DNA of 64,000 nt. Source: Mangifera indica (lineage: Eukaryota > Streptophyta > Magnoliopsida > Sapindales > Anacardiaceae). The notes beneath the pieces are model-generated. The model was not told the DNA's origin and made no database searches. It saw only the letters and a list, made by a program, of their open reading frames with translations. Numbering within the stretch: the stretch's first letter is position 1; each line of letters opens with the position of its first letter. The stretch lies in assembly GCF_011075055.1 (NCBI RefSeq), contig NC_058155.1, positions 9,581,537 to 9,645,536 of the forward strand, in the 5' to 3' direction. Made by a program: the position numbers and the translations under genes. Positions 49,079 to 64,000 of this stretch are shown here, one piece after another.

Positions 49079-51013
49079 CTTTCTTGGACAATGTAAGGTC
49101 TAGCATGTGAAAATATACACAACTGGGAATTGGTAAGCTCCTTCTTTTGATTGTCTATGTGAATGGCTTCTGCAGCATAAATAAAGTCTGTAATTTGACA
49201 TTGGAACTTGATTCTAAGTGGCCTGTCGTCCGATATGATAACTTGGAAGGTATTACTATTAGTGGTCGCTTTCTTTATGCCTAATTTTTTTTCTAATCTT
49301 AGTGATTTCATACTATTTTAAGATGATCATGTCACTTAATAATTATTATATTACAATATCAAATTAGGTGTCACATCAATTGAGCATAAAACTTTATAGT
49401 TAAACTTATAGCAGACGTATACGCAATTGGTTTTTATTTTTTCTGCCTTCAACGCACTAAAAGAGCTCCAATGTCACGAAAGGTGGCTTGAAAATAGGAC
49501 ACCGAAGACACTGCGTCTCGCATATGAATGCCTGGAATTACCATCATATTATGTTGAGAGAACTCACATTATGAGCGTAAATCACTTAAAGTGAAACGTT
49601 TAGTTTTTTCTTAGGTGGCCAAATCCTTAAACCTCCAGTTAACATATCACGCAATTCTTGTGATTCGCTTAAAAGGATCATACAAAAAAGGCCAAGGGGC
49701 TTATTTTTTTAAGTTTTTATTTATTAATTTTAAAATTTTAAATATTTATTTATATGTTAATTTTTTCAATTTTTGTTAGTGAAAAAATTATTATTTAATA
49801 AAAATATTTAAAATATTAAAAATTTATTATATTTTTTTCTTAAATTTAAAATTTTAACTTTTTTTTTTCGTTCTCTTATTCAATATTTAAAAAGTGATAA
49901 ATTTTCTTTTAAAATTTCAATCTCCTCTTTAATTTCAATCTCCTCTTTAATGAACGATGACTTCTCAACCGTTGGTGTTTTCTCTCATAGTTGGCTTATT
50001 TCTTCTCCCAGTCTCTCTCTCACTCTCCCTTGCCATCATCATCTCCGTTGAAGACATTCATCCAGATCAATGAACAACGTGAATCAACAAAAACCCATAA
50101 ATGAAGACTCAAATTGATGAACGGTGTTTGTCCAAATTTGAATGCATTCTATAAGCGTCTTTGTCGCTTTCTGAACAAGAAAGGGCGACTGTCAGACGTG
50201 GTTTGAACAAGGAAGGGAGACAAGCAATTTCCTGAGTTAATCAAGGATGCCCGTAGATAACCCCAACGAAACATAATCAATTTCTGTATCAGATAAGCAT
50301 GGTTATGGGATTAAGGATGTCAATGGATGGCCTTAAGAATTCATTAAAATAAATCAAAATTTCATTATCAGATTAGCTACGAAAATTTCAACCCATTTAA
50401 AATTAGAAAATAATCAACCATTTCACCTATGTACCTAAATTTAGCCCAAAACCACCATGAGAACTTAGTTTGAAGCCGCCACATGCCATGTTTTCTATCT
50501 TGGCATGTTTTTCATGCAACTACGACACTTCCAAAGCTTTCAAAGCTATAATATAATTTGTACACCTAACCTTTCGGTATCCTGTCAAGTAAAATACCCC
50601 GAAGGAAAAGCCAACAGCCAGCACTGCCAAATGTTTTTTTTTTTTTTTTTCCAGCTAGGCTCTTGTCAACAAGGGAAAGCGACTTATGGAGAAATCAAGA
50701 ATGATACAAGACGGTCATAGCAATAATTGACAAGCTATCAACTGTGAAAGTGATGGGCATGCAAATTCTTTCACATTAAACTATATTCATGTAATATTGC
50801 AGAAAATAGAACTAGCTGGTATAAACATCAAGCGCTTACCTATTTAGACCACTTCAGAATTTAGAAAAAGAGAAGTTCAGTCTGAACATGAAAATATAAG
50901 TTCATGGGTTGAAAACCATTCTTCAAATTGACACACTTTCAAACAGCACAGACAAATGACATTCAAAGCCCACCTCCTCTATAAGAAGAATAGGACCGCT
51001 AAAGCGCACATCC
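49079..51013. other. Intergenic between CutA and 14-3-3, with a one-armed element
   Basis: At 49690 the sequence GGCCAAGGGGCTTATTTTTTT begins a left arm like those of the elements at 3982 and 12562. It continues through AT-rich sequence to a CT-rich stretch near 49960-50050. No matching right arm is seen. The genes on both sides converge, so both 3' UTRs lie here. A T-tract of about 20 lies at 50633-50651. Confidence 0.5.
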
Positions 51014-52720
<1,707 letters not shown>

Positions 52721-52754
52721 TTTCGTAGTCTGTGAATATTAACTGCGGAAAAAA

Positions 52755-52774
52755 AGAGAGAGAGAGAGAGAGAG
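52755..52774. repeat. (GA)n tract in the 14-3-3 5' UTR
   Basis: About ten GA units, read as (CT)n in the transcript, lie 35 nt upstream of the 14-3-3 start codon. CT-rich tracts at this position are common in plant leaders. Confidence 0.9.
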
Positions 52775-52859
52775 CAAGGCGCTTGCGTTTGTGTGCTTGA
52801 GGAGAACTATATTTTTGCGTGCTGCGAAGATATTTTTTATTCCGGGTTGTGCTGTGTGT

Positions 52860-53590
52860 AGGATCTGAGTCATAGTAGAGGATAATGTTGTCATTTTACT
52901 AGATGGGATAGATAATAGCGCGACTATTTAGTGTTTATATAATTTAATAGTGGTTTTCAAAGAATCAATGATGAGAATCATGTTGTTTTCAATCCATTTG
53001 AAAATTACAGTGGACGGATTAGATTTTCTCGCCACTTGAAACCAATCAAACGATAGTCGGCACTGCCTTTTGGGCCTACCTCTTTATTTTCTGAAAGGTA
53101 AGAGGCTCGTCCTCCTCCGCCTCCGAAAAATAAAAAAATTATGTTTATAAATAACATATATAATTTTATATTTAAATAATAATATATTATTATATAATTA
53201 AATATTATTTTATTTTTAATTTAAAATTATTTAATTATATCATTATATATCATTATTTATGTATATAAAATTGTGTTAAGCTCCCAACCCATCAAACCTT
53301 GGGTGGAACATAGTCATTTGGCCTAAATATAATTGCCACTTTTGAATTCAAAAAAGAATAGCTTTCAGTTGGTTGAAATTACTCCAAAACAGAAAGCTAT
53401 TTACGTGCAATTATTTAGTACTGTGGAAGCTACCAGTCTACAAGATAAAAAATGAAAGGTGGGATTATCTTCCTCTTGCCAAGAAGCCTACTGTGATAAG
53501 TTTATATGACAAAGAAAACCCTTGGCTTAGATGAAGTAAAATGGCCAGCCTACAATGTTATACAATGATGTTAAGATGAAAATGTATTCT
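52860..53590. other. Intergenic with AT-rich repeat and an element end
   Basis: 53150-53290 is the recurrent AT-rich motif. 53301-53323 ends GGGTGGAACATAGTCATTTGGCC, matching the right-end motif at 46800-46822. Confidence 0.45.
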
Positions 53591-53745
53591 ATTTTATACG
53601 AGGTTGTCTGATAATGTTAGCCTCTCATACCTACAAACTGTTCTGCATTTTATCCCATCGATGCTACTTGTAGTAACAGCAAATTTGTGACTTGCAGCTT
53701 GAATAGCCCCAAATCGTCCAGCCGTCTTGCTCACTGTATTTGGCT

Positions 53746-56186
53746 TTACAAAATTGAATGCCTCATCCCAAGGCCATTGCATGTTAATATCAGGCCTCTG
53801 TAACGGTTTAGATAGTCCTAAAGGCAATAAATGGGAATTTGCAAAACAATTAACCAAAAGTAAAAGCATAGAAAGACTGTCTGCAAGGTGGAAGAAGGAG
53901 AAATTCTTACAATTACATTACAGTCATGGTCATAGACGTACAATATCCCATTGCTGTCCTATTCCCTCCTTTTGACAGGGTCACTCAAAACTGTTCAATA
54001 AAACAAACCAAAAAATAAATAAAAATCAGTAGTTAGATTCCATATCAAAACATCCTGTACTAATTCAACCATTTTAGTTACAGAATTATAGCAGTAGGAT
54101 TTTTATCAGTGGGCATTACGTTTTAAACTTTAAATGTAAAGTGATCAATTTATCTCGGACAAATTCCGAAGCATCTTGCTTTCTAAGTAGTAAATCTCAT
54201 TCAACACATACTCTAACAATATATTAGGGCCAGCAATAATATGATGGGAATGAAGGCCGTTAAAAACCATGAAACATTCTTGAATATATTTTAGTGCCAA
54301 GCTCAGCAAATATAATTGCTTGCCATGCAAATGTCAAGTATATATTTACTTTAAAATCAGCTTGTAACATGAAGAAATTGATTACAAAGGTGAGCAATTA
54401 CAAAAACAGAGATAATTTTCTCGAGAAAGGGAAGTTTGCAAGGGTTCCAGACTTCAGCAAGCTTACATTACACCCCTATCCTCTCATGTTTTATTTTAGA
54501 ACTCATGTTCAGTTACCAGATTCATCTCAGGCCAATTCTCCTCCAAAACATTACACCCAGACATCATGATCAAAAAATGGAAACTCATGGGAAGTCTATA
54601 ATACAAAATGGAATGTGATGCTACAAAACTGCATCTTTGCAAACAGGAAGATTTTAAATTTAAGATAAAACCTGATAAGTCCATGCTTAACAAACATATA
54701 ATATGAAAGAGAGAGAGTATGTGACGGCAGCCAGCTTTAACAATACTGGCTTTGTGTTTCAAGGTGACCAATGATAACCAATTTCATGGATTCATAAATA
54801 TTGAAACAAGATTCATATAAAAACAGATCAAAATATGGAGGAAGCATTAGGAATGTTTCATTTTGACCGTCTTTGGTTACCACTTCAGAATTTCAAGATT
54901 GAACAAGTTTCAGCACAGAATCTCGTCTTTATGCTAATCCTTCTTTCAGAAAATAATGTACATAGATCCAAAAGGTGACAGCCAGTCCTTTTCTATATTA
55001 TATTTACCAGTACATGATTTCTCCACGATGAAGTATGCATGTGAGATACTCATCAAATTTGTCTTCCCATCACAAATGAATTCTAAAACTCCTTAAAGTT
55101 AAAAAGTTAGCAACATCAGGAGTCTACTTAAAGTGGCCTTGGTTATATTATAAAACAAAATATTCCAGAATCCGCATCCTCCACAAATAAAACTTTTGCA
55201 AATAAATAGCTTGACTCCAAGACTCAGTCATTATAATGCCTTCACTCACACCTCGCGACATCCACACGTCATTAAGCAAGATTACCTTCTTCATTTGGAT
55301 AACCAATAACAAATGGAAGCTGCAAAACTAGCACTGGAAAACCACAGGTTGACCAAGTTTGGCGAAAGTTAAAATTATCATCATTCTTCGAATCCCCTTT
55401 TTATGAAAGAATTTGACATTTAAACCCTTCACAATCCCCTTCAAAAATTTAATACAAACCAAAGACCACATACAGATACACACACAAGAAGTTCTGCTAG
55501 CTAAATTATCAATATCAACTCACCAAATCGTAAGTTCAAACAAAAATAGAAGGAATGAATCATTTCCACAAGCTATCCCCACAGGTCACAAATGCATTCT
55601 TTCTGGCCAAAACTTGGCCATTGTAATTTAGAGCAAATTATTTGACCATAATGCACAAACTAGGCATTTGTCTGTAAACAAGAAGAAGAAGAAGAAGAAA
55701 CCAAAAAACAAGTGGACTTTAGTTCGCATACCTTGGTGAGCGTCGTTTATCTCTTGAAACCTAGAAGTGGCACATTCTAGACCCTTTTGCTTGTCTGGGT
55801 GCCATTTCTGTCACGTAAAAGAACAGCTCAGCAACGATGAACTGAACCTAAGACAACAAAAACCCAACAAAATTTGATAAAGCAAACGAACCAGTGCCAG
55901 ACGAATGTAATTGGACCTAATTGCGGCTTCGGTAGCATCATAATCCACTTCCAAAATTTTATAATAGTCCTACATCATCAAACACAAACACTCACAACAT
56001 AATTCCCAACATAAATCTTAGCAGTTTTACCAAGAAGGACTAAAATTACCTTGGGTTTGGCTAGAAGAGATATAAAATCAAAATTAACATGAGAACCTGC
56101 TGGTCTTGGTCGGTATGGCTGTATTCGGCTCCATTAAAATTGTTGCCGTCGTCGACCCACTCGTACCAAATCATGTTGTTCGCCAT
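53746..56186 (-). CDS. Small J-domain (DnaJ-like) protein with an in-frame stop
   Basis: J proteins stimulate Hsp70 ATPase through an HPD motif. The five exons are 56097-56186 (MANNMIWYEWVDDGNN...), 55892-55969 (DYYKILEVDYDATEAAIRSN...), 55732-55807 (KWHPDKQKG...), 53911-53990 (LSDPVKRRE...) and 53746-53817 (DYLNRYRGLILTCNGLGMRH, then stop TAA). Frame and splice sites hold throughout, giving 132 codons. HPD is at residues 59-61. Codon 92, where the family has the tyrosine of REYD, is TAG (53963-53965). Translation would end at 91 residues, after the HPD loop and helix III but within helix IV. It is either a recent pseudogene or a truncated product. It resembles Arabidopsis At2g33735. Confidence 0.82.
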
Positions 56187-58232
56187 TGTTTAGTCAGGAG
56201 TGGGGGACAAAGAAGAGAGCTGAGAAGGAGTTGAATGGACGGAGCGCTAAGAATGTTCTTTGTTGATGATTTGGTGTGACAGATTTGTCGCTCGGTTTAT
56301 TGGCGAAGGTCCTGTTAATGTCTGCCAGTGTGTACTGGAGGCGCCTCTTAGTGCGTAAATAATACAGAGTGTCCAAATTATGTTTGCGAATAAGAATGGG
56401 ATATTATGAAAGTGACCAAAGTTTTGACGTATTTCAAATTCTCTAACTCTTTCGTCAAAATTTTTTTCCTTTTTCTTATAGGATTAAGGAATAAAATTAT
56501 TATTTAATAAAAATTTTAAAAATTAAAATATCATCTCATTTCACTTATTTAATTTAAAAAATTTATAATTTTTATTTAAAGTTTAAAAAATTATATATTT
56601 TTTAAGGTTTGATTTTTTTTAAATAACTACGTTCTAACGACCAAGTTTGAAATATTTTTGTTTAATCTTCTCATCACCTCTCTTTTTTAATGGTTCCATG
56701 CATTATGGGTTATATAATAATTTATATTTTAGAGGTTATATTACTAGATTATATAATATTTTACAAGATAAGAGCCAAGTGAGATTATAAGCATTAGAGT
56801 TATATGATATTTTATAAATAGTTGGTTATACAATATTATTCATTAGCATTTTGTATATCATTAATTTATTATCTTAGTTGTGCTTACATATTTAATTTAA
56901 TTTTTTCTATAATTGAGGAATTTTATCTAATTTAGTTAGATAGATAAACTTTAAAATACAGTGATTAAACTCATACCTCTTACATTGGATAAAGTTCAAT
57001 GTTTCCCTAGTTATGGGGTCTATACAATTTAAACATAGATTTCATTTAAGTGAATCTTATAATTTTACCACTTTTATTAACCTTTTGAAATCTTAATTTT
57101 ATTTTTGTTTTTCTTATACAATTGAACAGAATGTATAAAATTATATTTTTAATTCGATACAAAGGATGTATATGTCTACAAATAACAATTTGATGACATA
57201 TGTCTGTGAAAAATAGAAAACGCCGATAATTGAATAAGGTATAGCATGCTTAACTAACATAAAGTAAAATTTTTTATTTCAATTACTGGTTAGGAGGTCA
57301 TAGATATAGATTATCGTATATTAGTGCAAGATACATGTACATTTGACACAATTATATAAATTCAATAAGAATTCAGATCCAATATTTGCCAACAGGGTTA
57401 AACTTTATTGATGGTAATGGTGGTGGTGGTAGAGATGTAAATGTGGGCATGACTATGACAATTTTGTGGTGGTGGAGGTGACATAGATGTGGAATGTTGG
57501 AGCCTGTTTAATTTTCAAATTCTAGGAAATAAAAATATGATTTTCCTATTTTATTATAGGGCTTTTATTAACAAAGTTAGAATTTAGGTGAAGAAGTTGT
57601 GATTTATGCTATCAAAGGGTGGAAATAGTTCTTGTGCCAAACCTTGCGTAGAACATGTGATTCACTCATACGTGTTTGAAAGGTGGTTGTTATCATAAAA
57701 ACATCCCATGTTGACAGTATTATATTTATAAGTAAATTTATATTGATATGTTTTTTATATATAATTTAAATATATAAATGATATATGATTATGTGATTAA
57801 ATAATTTTAAATTAAAATAAAATAATTTTTATTATATAATAATATATATTTTTATATTTAAATTATGTAAACTCTATATTTATTATCACTAAATAAACAT
57901 TATAACAATGCTCAATTTTTTCTTTAACAAAAACGAGCCAGCAAGTTGCTTCACAGGGTTTTTGAAAGTCAAATTATAAATTAATTTATCGTGATCTCAT
58001 ATCACGGGCGAATATGCTAGGGTATTTCCGTAAATACAACACTCAACAAAAGTCTACACTCGTGAACTAAACTAGAAAATCGAGCGACCAACCAATCAGC
58101 GTGTGATCGGAACCACGCTAACCATAAGCCAAATGCCGCCAACTCACCAGTACAACAACATATTTCAGTACGAAAAATCGCAAACGAAGCCAAAGCGACC
58201 TTAGATCAAAATCTAGTGAAAAAAAATCTACA
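56187..58232. other. Divergent intergenic region between the J-protein and PGI genes
   Basis: The two genes face away from each other, so both promoters lie here. 56405-56640 resembles a single arm of the inverted-arm element family, and 57730-57880 carries the recurrent AT-rich motif. No gene was seen. Confidence 0.5.
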
Positions 58233-58240
58233 TATAAATA
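58233..58240 (+). promoter_or_regulatory. TATA box of the PGI gene
   Basis: TATAAATA lies 50 bp upstream of the ATG at 58290. This predicts a transcript start near 58265 and a leader of only about 25 nt. Confidence 0.6.
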
Positions 58241-58289
58241 TATCCGTTGTTATTGTCGCTCCGATTGAATCATTTCTTCTCTTTTCTCC

Positions 58290-61200
58290 ATGGCCTCTCT
58301 TTCTGGTCTCTGTTCATCCTCTCCGTCTCTCAAGCCGAAGAATCCAACTACTAAATTAATTACATCTGTCCGCAAAGATTTCGTCACATTTCCGGCTCGC
58401 CCAACTCGGACGCTGACTCTGGTCCAAACTCAGTCAGTGGCTCGTGAGGTGCCCGCTGATTTGTCAAACACTAACGATGGAGTACTGAAGAAAGTAAAGA
58501 AGGGTTTAGAGAAAGATCCGCGTGAATTGTGGAAGCGGTACCTTGACTGGTTGTACCAGCACAAGGAGCTAGGGTTGTACCTGGACGTGAGTAGGATCGG
58601 GTTCACTGATGAGTTTATTGCGGAGATGGAGCCCAGATTTCAGGCGGCTTTTAAGGCTTTGGAGGAGTTGGAAAAAGGCGCCATTGCGAATCCCGACGAG
58701 AGAAGGATGGTTGGACACTATTGGTTGAGAAATTCGAGTCTCGCGCCTACTTCTTTCTTGAAGACACAGATTGATACCACGCTTGATGCTGTCTGCAGTT
58801 TTGCTGATGATGTCGTCAGTGGCAAGGTCAGTTTGTTTTCCGTTTAATACCTTCCGTTGGCAAATTTTCTATTGGTGATCTAACGGGGTTATTTAAATGT
58901 TCACAATAAAGCAATTGTTAATTTGCTGATTTAATTTTGACCTTATTAATGCAGATTAAGCCGCCATCTTCACCGGATGGTCGTTTTACTTCTATACTCT
59001 CTATTGGGATTGGAGGTTCAGCTCTTGGACCACAGTTTGTTGCAGAGGCGTTGGCCCCTGATAATCCTCCGTTGAAGGTATCTTTGAACTGAGTTATGCG
59101 GCTTTTGTGACTCTAATTTCTCTAATAGAATATGAGACTCCTATCTATCTTTCTGCAATGAGTAAATGCCAAACTGGTAAATACCAAGTTTATAATGCCA
59201 TGGTGTAGGTATACACTGCAATAATTGAGGTGCTGGGGGCTGTTAAATCTAATTGATTGTATTTCAACTTGGGTCCTTTAGGGGTGAATAATAGTTTCTT
59301 GTCTTCTTGTCAGATACGATTCATTGACAATACAGATCCTGCTGGAATTGACCATCAAATTGCACAGCTTGGCCCTGAATTGGCATCTACACTTGTAATA
59401 GTGATTTCAAAGGTCTGAATGGAACCCTTCATTTTTACATTCTTTTCTTCATTTTCTAATGACTGTTATATATTGTTGTTAGTAATCTTGCATTTAACAA
59501 GTTGCTAATTAATTGTCACTGTATTCAGAGTGGTGGTACTCCTGAAACTAGAAATGGTTTATTGGAAGTACAAAAGGCCTTCCGTGAAGCTGGGCTGGAT
59601 TTTTCAAAACAGGTCTTGATCCCAGGTTCTTGTTTCTGCTTAATTTTTCCTTCCAAAAAATACGTTTAAAATTTTTATTCAAGCTCTAATATGGAGCTAG
59701 GGTTGTGAGATGGATTTGCTGGCATGTAGTTAGTGGACATGCTAATTTTTATATCCAATGTTTTTATTGACTTTGTTTTCTTTTTGACCGTATGCTTTTG
59801 ATGCATCCAGAATTTCACACTTCTCCTTCCTATGTTTGTTTAAAATATTTTGAATTGAATAGAAACTTTTGCGTTTTACATAGTTATGGGCTTATGCTTT
59901 ATTTGTAAAGTTTTCTTGTATTCAAATTTGCAGGTTTTGCCTTTTTATATTTGCAAGGTCCTAATATGTTGCTTTCATCAATTTTTATGCAGGGTGTTGC
60001 CATAACCCAGGAAAAATCATTGTTAGACAATACTGCAAGAATTGAAGGTTGGCTAGCTAGATTTCCTATGTTTGATTGGGTGGGTGGTAGGACATCCGAA
60101 ATGTCTGCTGTTGGACTGCTTCCAGCAGCGCTTCAGGTGAGTGATCTTTAATTTGAAGAGTTCGATGCATCATTTGCTGTGGCATATAATTTTTACAAGT
60201 GAATATAACTTCAGGGAATCAATATTAGAGAAATGCTTGCTGGTGCATCATTGATGGATGAGGCAAATAGGACAACTGTGGTATGTACCATTTCTTAATT
60301 TTTGTTTGAAGCAAGGTTGTATTCCGATAATACTGTTGTTAATTGCAGAGCTATAAGATTTTCTCAAAATGTAATAACTTCAGTTTTACTTGATGATACT
60401 GACTTTAAAATCCTGTCTCCTGTTATCTACCAATTGTGGGAATTGGGATCTAAGGGGCTTTTTGAGTAGTTCTGTAAGTCTTGTCAAATTCAAGCTGAAT
60501 CAAGTCTAATATGGTTTTAATTTCACATTCTTGATGGTCCATTTCTGTTGCTTGTGTATTAATATTTATTTTTTCTTCAGCTTAGGGATAACCCTGCTGC
60601 ATTACTTGCTTTATGCTGGTATTGGGCTTCTGATGGCATAGGCTCCAAGGTATTCATATGTTTCCTTTATTTAAGATCAGAAGAATATAGAGATTGTGTT
60701 ATCTCAGTCACTTTTATAAATAGCTTTTCTATTATCTCATGTTTCATCAACTTTTTGCAGGATATGGTTGTCCTTCCTTACAAGGACAGCCTATTACTAT
60801 TTAGTAGGTATTTACAGCAGCTGGTCATGGAATCACTAGGGAAGGAGTTTGATCTTGACGGTAACCACGTATGTGTAAAATTCTGAAAATTTTGATTTCC
60901 TGTATATTATACTTTATCTTAGAGTGAGGTGAAAATTATCTCAAAGATCACTTTTAGTTTTAATGCTAGTATAATTATCTGATATCTTAGTGTGAGTGGC
61001 AAGTAAATATCGCAATCAGAAGTACATAAAAGTAACTAAGTTGAAAGCACTAGCTTTCTAAGTTCACCAAGTGCTTGTGGAATTGAACTTTCATCAAACA
61101 TTACCATTATTACCAAGTCAACATGCCTTGCCAAGCCAGGGGTTAATTTGGCAGCTTGCAGGGCTAACAAAAGAGCCCCTTCATCTTGCAACTGTTATAT

Positions 61201-62960
61201 GGATGCTGCCATATGGATTGAATTTATAACTATTTGATTTCACAGGTGAATCAAGGGCTTACTGTTTATGGAAATAAAGGGAGCACAGATCAGCATGCGT
61301 AAGTTTTCCCCATGATTTTTTTGTAAAACATATCTGATGATGCAAGCCACACTTAGCCCTGTATACCCTTTTGTGTTTGCCATTTGTTTTAATCAGTTAC
61401 ATTCAACAACTGAGAGAAGGTGTGCACAATTTCTTCGTGACATTCATTGAAGTGTTGCGTGATAGACCCCCTGGTCATGATTGGGAACTTGAACCAGGTG
61501 TTACTTGTGGTGACTACTTGTTTGGAATGCTTCAGGTAGGACAATCAACAAGAATCTTTTAAAAACTGCCCGGTGGCTATTGATCTATAGATTAATGATT
61601 AGGTTCTCCTCTTATTGATAACATCTATTCTATTTTTTCAGGGAACAAGATCAGCTCTGTATGGTAACAACCGGGAGTCCATTACAGTTACTGTGCAAGA
61701 AGTGACACCTAGATCGGTGGGAGCTCTTATAGCACTTTATGAGCGGGCTGTTGGGATATATGCCTCCCTTGTCAATATTAATGCTTACCACCAACCTGGT
61801 AAATATATGTTCCCTTATGAATTTCACCATACTTTGGTTACATGATCTTTCAGTTTGTTTGGTGTGCCCTAGATTATTTAATCTTGCTGTTGACTTTCTT
61901 CTTTCTCCGTGTATGTCTACATTAAATTATGAAATCAGGTGTGGAAGCTGGAAAAAAGGCAGCAGGAGAAGTATTAGCTCTCCAGAAGCGTGTTCTGACA
62001 GTGCTCAATGAGGCCAGGTAGGATTCAGATATTTGGAATCCGGGATATATTATGCTTTTGTTCAGAAAGAAAAAAGTCTTGGATTTGTAATTCTTGCAAT
62101 AAAAAGTCTGGGATTTATACATCAATTAAGATGGAGAACTAGCTTAACAGATTCCAACTCCTGGCTGATTAGATGAAGGAATAATTTATGAAAAATTCAG
62201 GGAACTGACAAAGTGTTGGGAAGACTTGAACACACACAGATGTGAACCCATATATCAATTAATATGTAGAACTAGCTTAACAGATTCCAACTCCTGGCTG
62301 ATTAAATGAATGAATAATTTATGAAAAATTCAGGGAATTGACAAAGTGTTGGGAAGACTTGAACACTTAGAGATGCGAACCCATATACAACAACTTAAAT
62401 TAAGATTCAAGTACTGCTTCATGATATTTTCAGAAATTTGAAAATTTGTAAAATACCCTAAACCCTATAATGAAGCAATAAATTTAAACCATGTCTAATT
62501 AAAAAAAGTTATTTTTTGGGTATTGAAATTAATTTTGATGCCAAACATGGAAGTGGGTGCATATTTATAGTTTTTCAAAGGGGCTTGAACTCTTATAAGT
62601 TAGTGTTTCTTTGATGGGGCTCTTTATGTAACTAAGTATCTTTTACTGATTATTGCCATTGTGCTTCTCTTTCTTCAGCTGTAAAGAACCTGTTGAACCA
62701 TTAACGCTTGATGAAGTTGCTGAACGTTGCCATTCTCCTGAAGATGTATGTTTAGTGTCTTGTTTAAGAAAGCATTTACATAATGAAAGATTTTGCTAAC
62801 TCTACATACCTTATTATGGCTGCAGATTGAAATGATTTACAAAATTGTAGCTCACATGGCCGCCAATGACAGAGCACTGATTGCGGAAGGCAGCTGTGGT
62901 TCACCACGTAGCATCAAAGTTTTCCTCGGAGAATGTAACGTTGATGAACTGTATGCTTAA
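58290..62960 (+). CDS. PGI1: Glucose-6-phosphate isomerase, chloroplast form, complete (619 aa)
   Basis: It interconverts fructose-6-phosphate and glucose-6-phosphate in plastids, feeding starch synthesis. The fourteen exons are 58290-58826, 58955-59077, 59314-59412, 59529-59612, 59993-60136, 60215-60280, 60581-60649, 60761-60868, 61246-61298, 61397-61535, 61642-61798, 61939-62017, 62679-62745 and 62826-62960. The total is 1860 nt and the frame closes at TAA. The first about 50 residues ([17 protein letters not shown]...) are serine-rich and look like a transit peptide. Sugar-phosphate-isomerase blocks are [37 protein letters not shown], the first signature [37 protein letters not shown] and [15 protein letters not shown]. 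All introns are GT-AG. Intron 12 (62018-62678) holds a tandem duplication. Confidence 0.97.
62121..62386. repeat. 133-bp tandem duplication in PGI intron 12
   Basis: ATCAATTAAGATGGAGAAC to GATGTGAACCCATAT is followed at once by a second, slightly diverged copy starting at 62254. Confidence 0.92.
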
Positions 62961-64000
62961 TTTGCACCAATGAAAATCACTGATGTTTTATGCTTGTGGT
63001 TTTAGTTTTACAGGTGAGCATGAATAAACTAGCCTTGACATTGTTTTATGGCATTGTTATTTAAAACTGTTAGTTACTCCTTAGTTGGATTAGAAATAAA
63101 AATATCCATCGAAGTTTTGTTCATTGCTAATGGAAAGTGAGCCCAGTCCTGGTTAGCCACACCTTGTATTTGTTTCCTGCATCTGTATGTCCTGCGTTCT
63201 CATTGTAGTTCTAGTTCCTTGATGGATACATCACTATTTTATACCGAGGAGATAAAATCCTGGGTCCAACCAATTATTGTATCACATAAGTGAAAATTTT
63301 GATCTTTATATGACATAAATCTCAAACTCGAAGTCTTTTACCTAAAGGTTTTACATGTTTTATCACTCAATTACTCTTATTTAGTGGTGGCAAAACCTGC
63401 ACTGGGAACTTGTGGACCAGATTTTACTAAACTCTGCCATGGCTGTCAACGCCGCGTCCTTGTCTCCAACTTCCTAGTCCTACGGTGTCGTTGTCACCTT
63501 TTAACTTTCTCGTTCTTCACCCGCTAGTTCCTTTAACAAAGTGGGTAGATGAGTGGTCAGTGGGCAAAACTTTTTGTTCAAGTGGATGCGAAAAGTTAAT
63601 GCTGGCCGCTGATGTGTTCCTACTATATATATATATATATCTTTTCTATTATTATTTGGTTAAATATCATGGGTGCATAAATTATTAGCAATGCTTCTGG
63701 AAAGTATAAACGGTTTCGTAGCTGCTGTGGTCCCAAGTCCAGGTAGGTGCACCAGAACTTTGAATACTAAAAATTTTGAAATGCGAGAACCACTGAATTC
63801 CATTAAGCAATAAATTTTCATATTTTCAGCTAATATTTTGTATTAACTTTACGTAAAAAGGTATATGAATAATTTAATTTATTTATTTAGTTTTAAGTAT
63901 TATTTATAATTTAAAATAAAATTAGAAAAAATCTTGCGTCTTTAGTTCATTTTTTTCCCTCTCTTTATCGAAGTCTATTTTCTTTCCTACTGGTATTGAG
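62961..64000. other. PGI 3' UTR and downstream intergenic DNA
   Basis: The PGI transcript probably ends within the first 200-250 bp. Beyond it there is no recognisable gene. A short (AT)n run lies at 63624-63640. The right edge is AT-rich. Confidence 0.5.

Overview
This is nuclear DNA from a flowering plant, almost certainly a eudicot. The genes are spliced with short exons and long AT-rich introns, and the intergenic DNA is very AT-rich. The products include plastid glucose-6-phosphate isomerase, a D-type cyclin, an epsilon-independent (non-epsilon) 14-3-3, plastid CutA and a SAC51-type bHLH factor. No rRNA, tRNA, CRISPR array or bacterial operon was seen. The species cannot be fixed from sequence alone.

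Layout. (1) 1-2540, minus strand: the 5' part of a SAC51/bHLH143-family gene that runs off the left edge. Its leader carries the family's conserved peptide upstream ORF, here split by an intron. (2) 2.5-14.7 kb: AT-rich intergenic DNA with two long-inverted-repeat Mutator-type miniature elements and a broken pectinesterase gene. (3) 14.7-37.8 kb: a gene graveyard. It holds pieces of a YSL metal-nicotianamine transporter, a DUF789 protein, two tandem NPH3/BTB-type genes and at least five tandem scraps of the calponin-homology region of a kinesin-14, nearly all on the minus strand. These pieces are cut up by long (TATG)n-type microsatellites. A YSL-DUF789 block is present twice, about 20.7 kb apart. 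A hAT-type miniature element with an 8-bp target duplication sits inside a microsatellite, and an 855-bp element with a huge central palindrome lies at 33.9-34.8 kb. (4) 38.9-64 kb: the live gene region. It contains cyclin D4-like (minus), CutA (plus), 14-3-3 kappa/lambda-like (minus), a small J-domain gene with an in-frame stop (minus) and chloroplast PGI (plus), separated by AT-rich DNA with fragments of the same miniature elements.

The live genes are housekeeping or developmental and do not form one pathway. From memory of Arabidopsis, CYCD4 sits beside a 14-3-3 gene (At5g65420/At5g65430 and At5g10440/At5g10450), and the small J-protein beside CutA (At2g33735/At2g33740). The 39-56 kb block therefore looks like interleaved ancestral synteny. 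The graveyard looks like a recombination-prone region built by segmental and tandem duplication with later decay.

Most exon borders were set by hand from GT/GC...AG sites with reading frame kept across each junction. For the cyclin, CutA, 14-3-3 and PGI genes the frame closes exactly from start codon to stop codon.
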